A stretch of DNA of 64,000 nt from Flavobacterium hibisci (GTDB lineage Bacteria > Bacteroidota > Bacteroidia > Flavobacteriales > Flavobacteriaceae). The DNA is taken from NCBI RefSeq assembly GCF_020026925.1, contig NZ_JAIQDW010000001.1, positions 310,001 through 374,000 of the forward strand. The letters are read 5' to 3'. Within the stretch, counting starts at the first letter, position 1. The number at the start of each line of letters is the position of its first letter. The notes under the pieces are model-generated. The model was not told the origin of the DNA, searched no databases, and saw only the letters and a program-made list of their open reading frames with translations. Positions 62,601 to 64,000 of this stretch are shown in pieces. The position numbers and the translations under genes were made by a program.

Positions 62601-62789
62601 ACTTCTTTCGCTTTTATTTCAGGATTGATTCCGCTGTGTATCGCTTCTGGTGCCGGTGCAATTGGTAACCGTTCCATTGGTACAGCAGCTGCGGGCGGAA
62701 TGTTAATCGGAACTGTATTTGGTCTTTTAATTATTCCAGGACTTTATATACTGTTTGCAAAATTGGAAAAAAGAATAAGTAAATCTTAA
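59673..62789 (+). CDS. RND multidrug efflux pump (AcrB type, HAE-1)
   Basis: 1038 residues, the usual size. Start FIRRKILSLIISVMIVLLGLLALFQLPITQFPDI and TM4 SIGIVVDNAIVVVEAV (proton-relay Asp) match the HAE-1 family, as do LFALVLSIG and PVGVFGSYIALL. It exports drugs or bile-salt-like compounds by proton antiport as a trimer. Intact. Confidence 0.95.
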   Translation: MIELFIRRKILSLIISVMIVLLGLLALFQLPITQFPDIVPPSVTVTAKYTGANAEVSANAVALPLERAINGVPGMTYMSTVTSNDGLTLIQVFFEVGTDPDLAAVNVQNRVTTILDELPEEVIRAGVTTEKEVNSMLMYLNITSTDKTQDEQFIFNFTDINILQELKRIDGVGRAEIMGQKEYSMRVWLDPEKMLSYNISANEVINSLQKQNISAAPGKVGEGSGQMNNQLQYVIKYGGKFFEPNQYEEIPLRANSDGTILRLKDISKIEFGAMSYGMVSKTDGKPSASIMLKQRPGSNASEVIASVKEKMAELKGSSFPPGMEFNIAYDVSRFLDASIDEVLRTLIEAFILVAFVVFLFLQDWRSTLIPVLAVPVALIGAFTFMSMMGFSINLLTLFALVLSIGIVVDNAIVVVEAVHVKISEEHMAPMEATISAMKEITGAVIAITIVMAAVFIPVAFLSGPVGVFYRQFSLTMAISIVISGINALTLTPALCAIMLKPHDPNKQKKSLLDRFFYRFNNWFDSITLKYIKVLVKFADRNTVTVGLLVLFCVLTWGTTKFLASGFIPTEDQGMVYVSVTTPQGATVERTEKALDEVTRIAKQIKGVDNVTTLAGYSIVTEIAGASYGMGMINLKDWSERDISVTDFMAELTEKTKNITDAQIEIFAPPTVPGFGNTSGFELRLLDKSGGSITNTDKVTKEFIKELNASPEIQNSFSSFDATFPQYLIHIDYDLAAKKGISVDNAMSTLQTMLGSFYATNFIRFSQMYKVMVQASPQFRQNPESILDMYLKNDAGEMVPFSTFIKLERVYGPEVLTRYNMYMSAMINGEPAEGYSSGDAIAAVERIAAEKLPSRFELEWSGMTREEILSGNQTIYIFALCILFVYLLLAAQYESLLLPFPVLLSLPVGVFGSYIALLMVGLDNNIYAQVALVMLIGLLAKNAILIVEFAMAQNKLGRDIVEAAIEGARLRFRPILMTSFAFISGLIPLCIASGAGAIGNRSIGTAAAGGMLIGTVFGLLIIPGLYILFAKLEKRISKS

Positions 62790-62800
62790 TGTTTTTTTTA

Positions 62801-62887
62801 AACACATAGCCCCGATAGCTATCGGGGATAGAATTTAGGAAACTTAAAAGGCGTTTCACTTTTCTAAAATTCACATGGCTATGTGTT
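62801..62887. repeat. Fold-back repeat between pump and outer-membrane factor
   Basis: AACACATAGCC and GGCTATGTGTT form an outer inverted repeat of 11 bp around 65 bases. Inside is the perfect palindrome CCCCGATAGCTATCGGGG. CTATGTTTCTATTTG follows 45 bases later. This resembles non-coding repeats common in Flavobacterium. It may reduce read-through into the next gene. Confidence 0.6.
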
Positions 62888-62989
62888 AGAAAATAGTTTC
62901 TTTCCATTTCCATTTCGAAAAAGAAAAATCTATGTTTCTATTTGTTAAAATAAAAATTTAGACAAAAGATTGAACAAATAAATTAAACA

Positions 62990-64000
62990 ATGAAAGAGAT
63001 ATTAAATCAATATAAAAATGCTGATGTGCAGTTTCTAAGGACAACTAAAAGTGCTGTTGTAATAACAGGTATTTTACTTTTGACAGCTTGTGCTGCACCA
63101 AAAGTGAGCACTAAATTAGACGCAGCAAAACTTCCTGAAAATTTTGATGCACAGCGAAAAGAAGTGGCTAAGGCTGATTTTATTCCGTTAAAAACAGAAA
63201 CATTTTTTAAAGATCCAAAACTAGAGCAATTACTAAAAAAAGCTATTGCAAAAAATCCTGATTATTTAATTATGCAGGAACGAATTTTAATTGCCAATTC
63301 GCATTTAAAAGTGGCAAAACTTGCACTTCTACCCTCTTTAGATCTTGTAGCAGATGTTTCCGGAACGCATTTCGGAAAATTTACCATGGAAGGTGTTGGA
63401 AACTTTGATACCAATTTTTCTCAGAATATTACCGAAAAACAAAAAATAAATGAAAAGCTTTCACCAAACTATTTTTTAGGAGGAAGAGTTTCCTGGGAAG
63501 CTGATATTTGGGGAAAACTGAGTAATCGAAAAAAAGCAGCACAGCAAAGATATTTTGCTTCTCAGCAAGGGGTTCGTTTGCTGCAAACACGTCTTTTAGG
63601 TGATATAGCCGACTTATATTTTAAGCTGATTGCTTTAGACAAACAAGCGGTGATTTACGATAAAAACTTAAAAACGCAGGAAAGAGCGCTTGATATTGTT
63701 TCCGCACAAAGATCGGTTGGTAAAGCAACAGAACTTGCTGTACAACAGTTTAATGCACAAAACAATAACATTCACGCCGAAGCTTCTGAATTGAAATTGA
63801 GCATAGATCAGACTGAAAAAGCATTATTGACTCTTTTGGGTGAATATGGTGGAAAAATAGAAAGAAGCAGCGATTTCTTATCTGGGCATTTAGACGTTTT
63901 AAATCAAAAAATAAGCGTGGATTCTATCATTCACAAAAGACCTGATGTTTCAGAGGCTTACTTCGAATTATTAGCCAGTAATGCAGATGCAAAATCGGCT
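62990..64000 (+). CDS. TolC-like outer-membrane factor of the RND operon, cut by window end
   Basis: 337 codons seen, open at the edge. A lipoprotein-type signal (VVITGILLLTACAAP) follows a longer N-terminal extension. OprM/NodT-family signs: FFKDPKLEQLLKKAIAKNPD, LALLPSLDL, FLGGRVSWEADIWGKLSNRKKAA. It forms the outer channel for the upstream adaptor and pump. Confidence 0.92.
   Translation, partial: MKEILNQYKNADVQFLRTTKSAVVITGILLLTACAAPKVSTKLDAAKLPENFDAQRKEVAKADFIPLKTETFFKDPKLEQLLKKAIAKNPDYLIMQERILIANSHLKVAKLALLPSLDLVADVSGTHFGKFTMEGVGNFDTNFSQNITEKQKINEKLSPNYFLGGRVSWEADIWGKLSNRKKAAQQRYFASQQGVRLLQTRLLGDIADLYFKLIALDKQAVIYDKNLKTQERALDIVSAQRSVGKATELAVQQFNAQNNNIHAEASELKLSIDQTEKALLTLLGEYGGKIERSSDFLSGHLDVLNQKISVDSIIHKRPDVSEAYFELLASNADAKSA

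Overview
The window is chromosomal DNA of a flavobacterium, most likely Flavobacterium or a close relative. The signs are low G+C, TAnnTTTG-type -7 promoter boxes with a TTG -33 box, TraE-N-type conjugation genes, a T9SS sorting tail, menaquinone genes and Bacteroidetes-style GH67/GH115 xylan enzymes. Species is not claimed.

Region 1 (1 to about 21,780) reads as accessory DNA, probably one end of an integrated conjugative element. At the left edge are a GHKL-type ATPase (cut by the window) and a cysteine desulfurase, possibly part of a sulfur-linked DNA modification or defence cassette. Next come a TPR/AraC regulator, a lipoprotein, an AraC regulator, a protein of unknown function and small membrane proteins. 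From 7,809 to 19,714 runs a Bacteroidetes-type conjugation operon: TraE, TraF, TraG ATPase, three paralogous secreted coiled proteins, TraJ, TraK, a TraL-position protein, TraM and TraN. TraM carries an in-frame TGA. No relaxase or coupling ATPase is visible. The module ends with a large serine recombinase whose last codons run antisense through a tRNA-Arg and its terminator, marking the right junction.

Region 2 (about 21,800 to 25,100) is host backbone: a 179-bp MITE-like insertion with 10-bp target duplications, a DnaQ-fold protein lacking two catalytic residues, and a cNMP/CBS/DUF294 protein.

Region 3 (25,117 to about 31,638) is the most interesting part: a compact prophage of about 6.5 kb with an HUH rolling-circle Rep, a run of tiny overlapping membrane-protein genes, a candidate capsid protein, a membrane-anchored peptidoglycan-degrading protein and late genes. 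It is flanked by two dif-like (XerCD) sites. The attachment site lies inside the rep reading frame. The native ATG and first codons of rep sit at the far right end (31,585), and rejoining the two ends restores one continuous 424-codon rep. Integration therefore beheads rep and excision repairs it. Size and gene content suggest a tailless ssDNA phage of the Flavobacteriia (finnlakevirus or obscurivirus type).

Region 4 (31,700 to 41,300) is housekeeping: a Bcr/CflA-type exporter, type II NADH dehydrogenase, GNAT, DEAD-box helicase, UPF0173 hydrolase, menA, menB and tRNA-Tyr.

Region 5 (41,300 to 45,700) holds a TolC/MacA-like efflux pair. The macA homologue breaks off near 43,420 and joins, tail to tail, a truncated T9SS-type surface adhesin gene. 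This is a rearrangement scar or an assembly join.

Region 6 (45,900 to 57,600) is a leftward cluster for glucuronoxylan use: two tandem GH115, a GH67 and a 1086-residue beta-helix/Calx-beta/BACON protein with a T9SS tail. Region 7 (57,900 to 64,000) contains a small secreted protein and a tripartite RND efflux operon (adaptor, AcrB-type pump, TolC-type factor cut by the window end).
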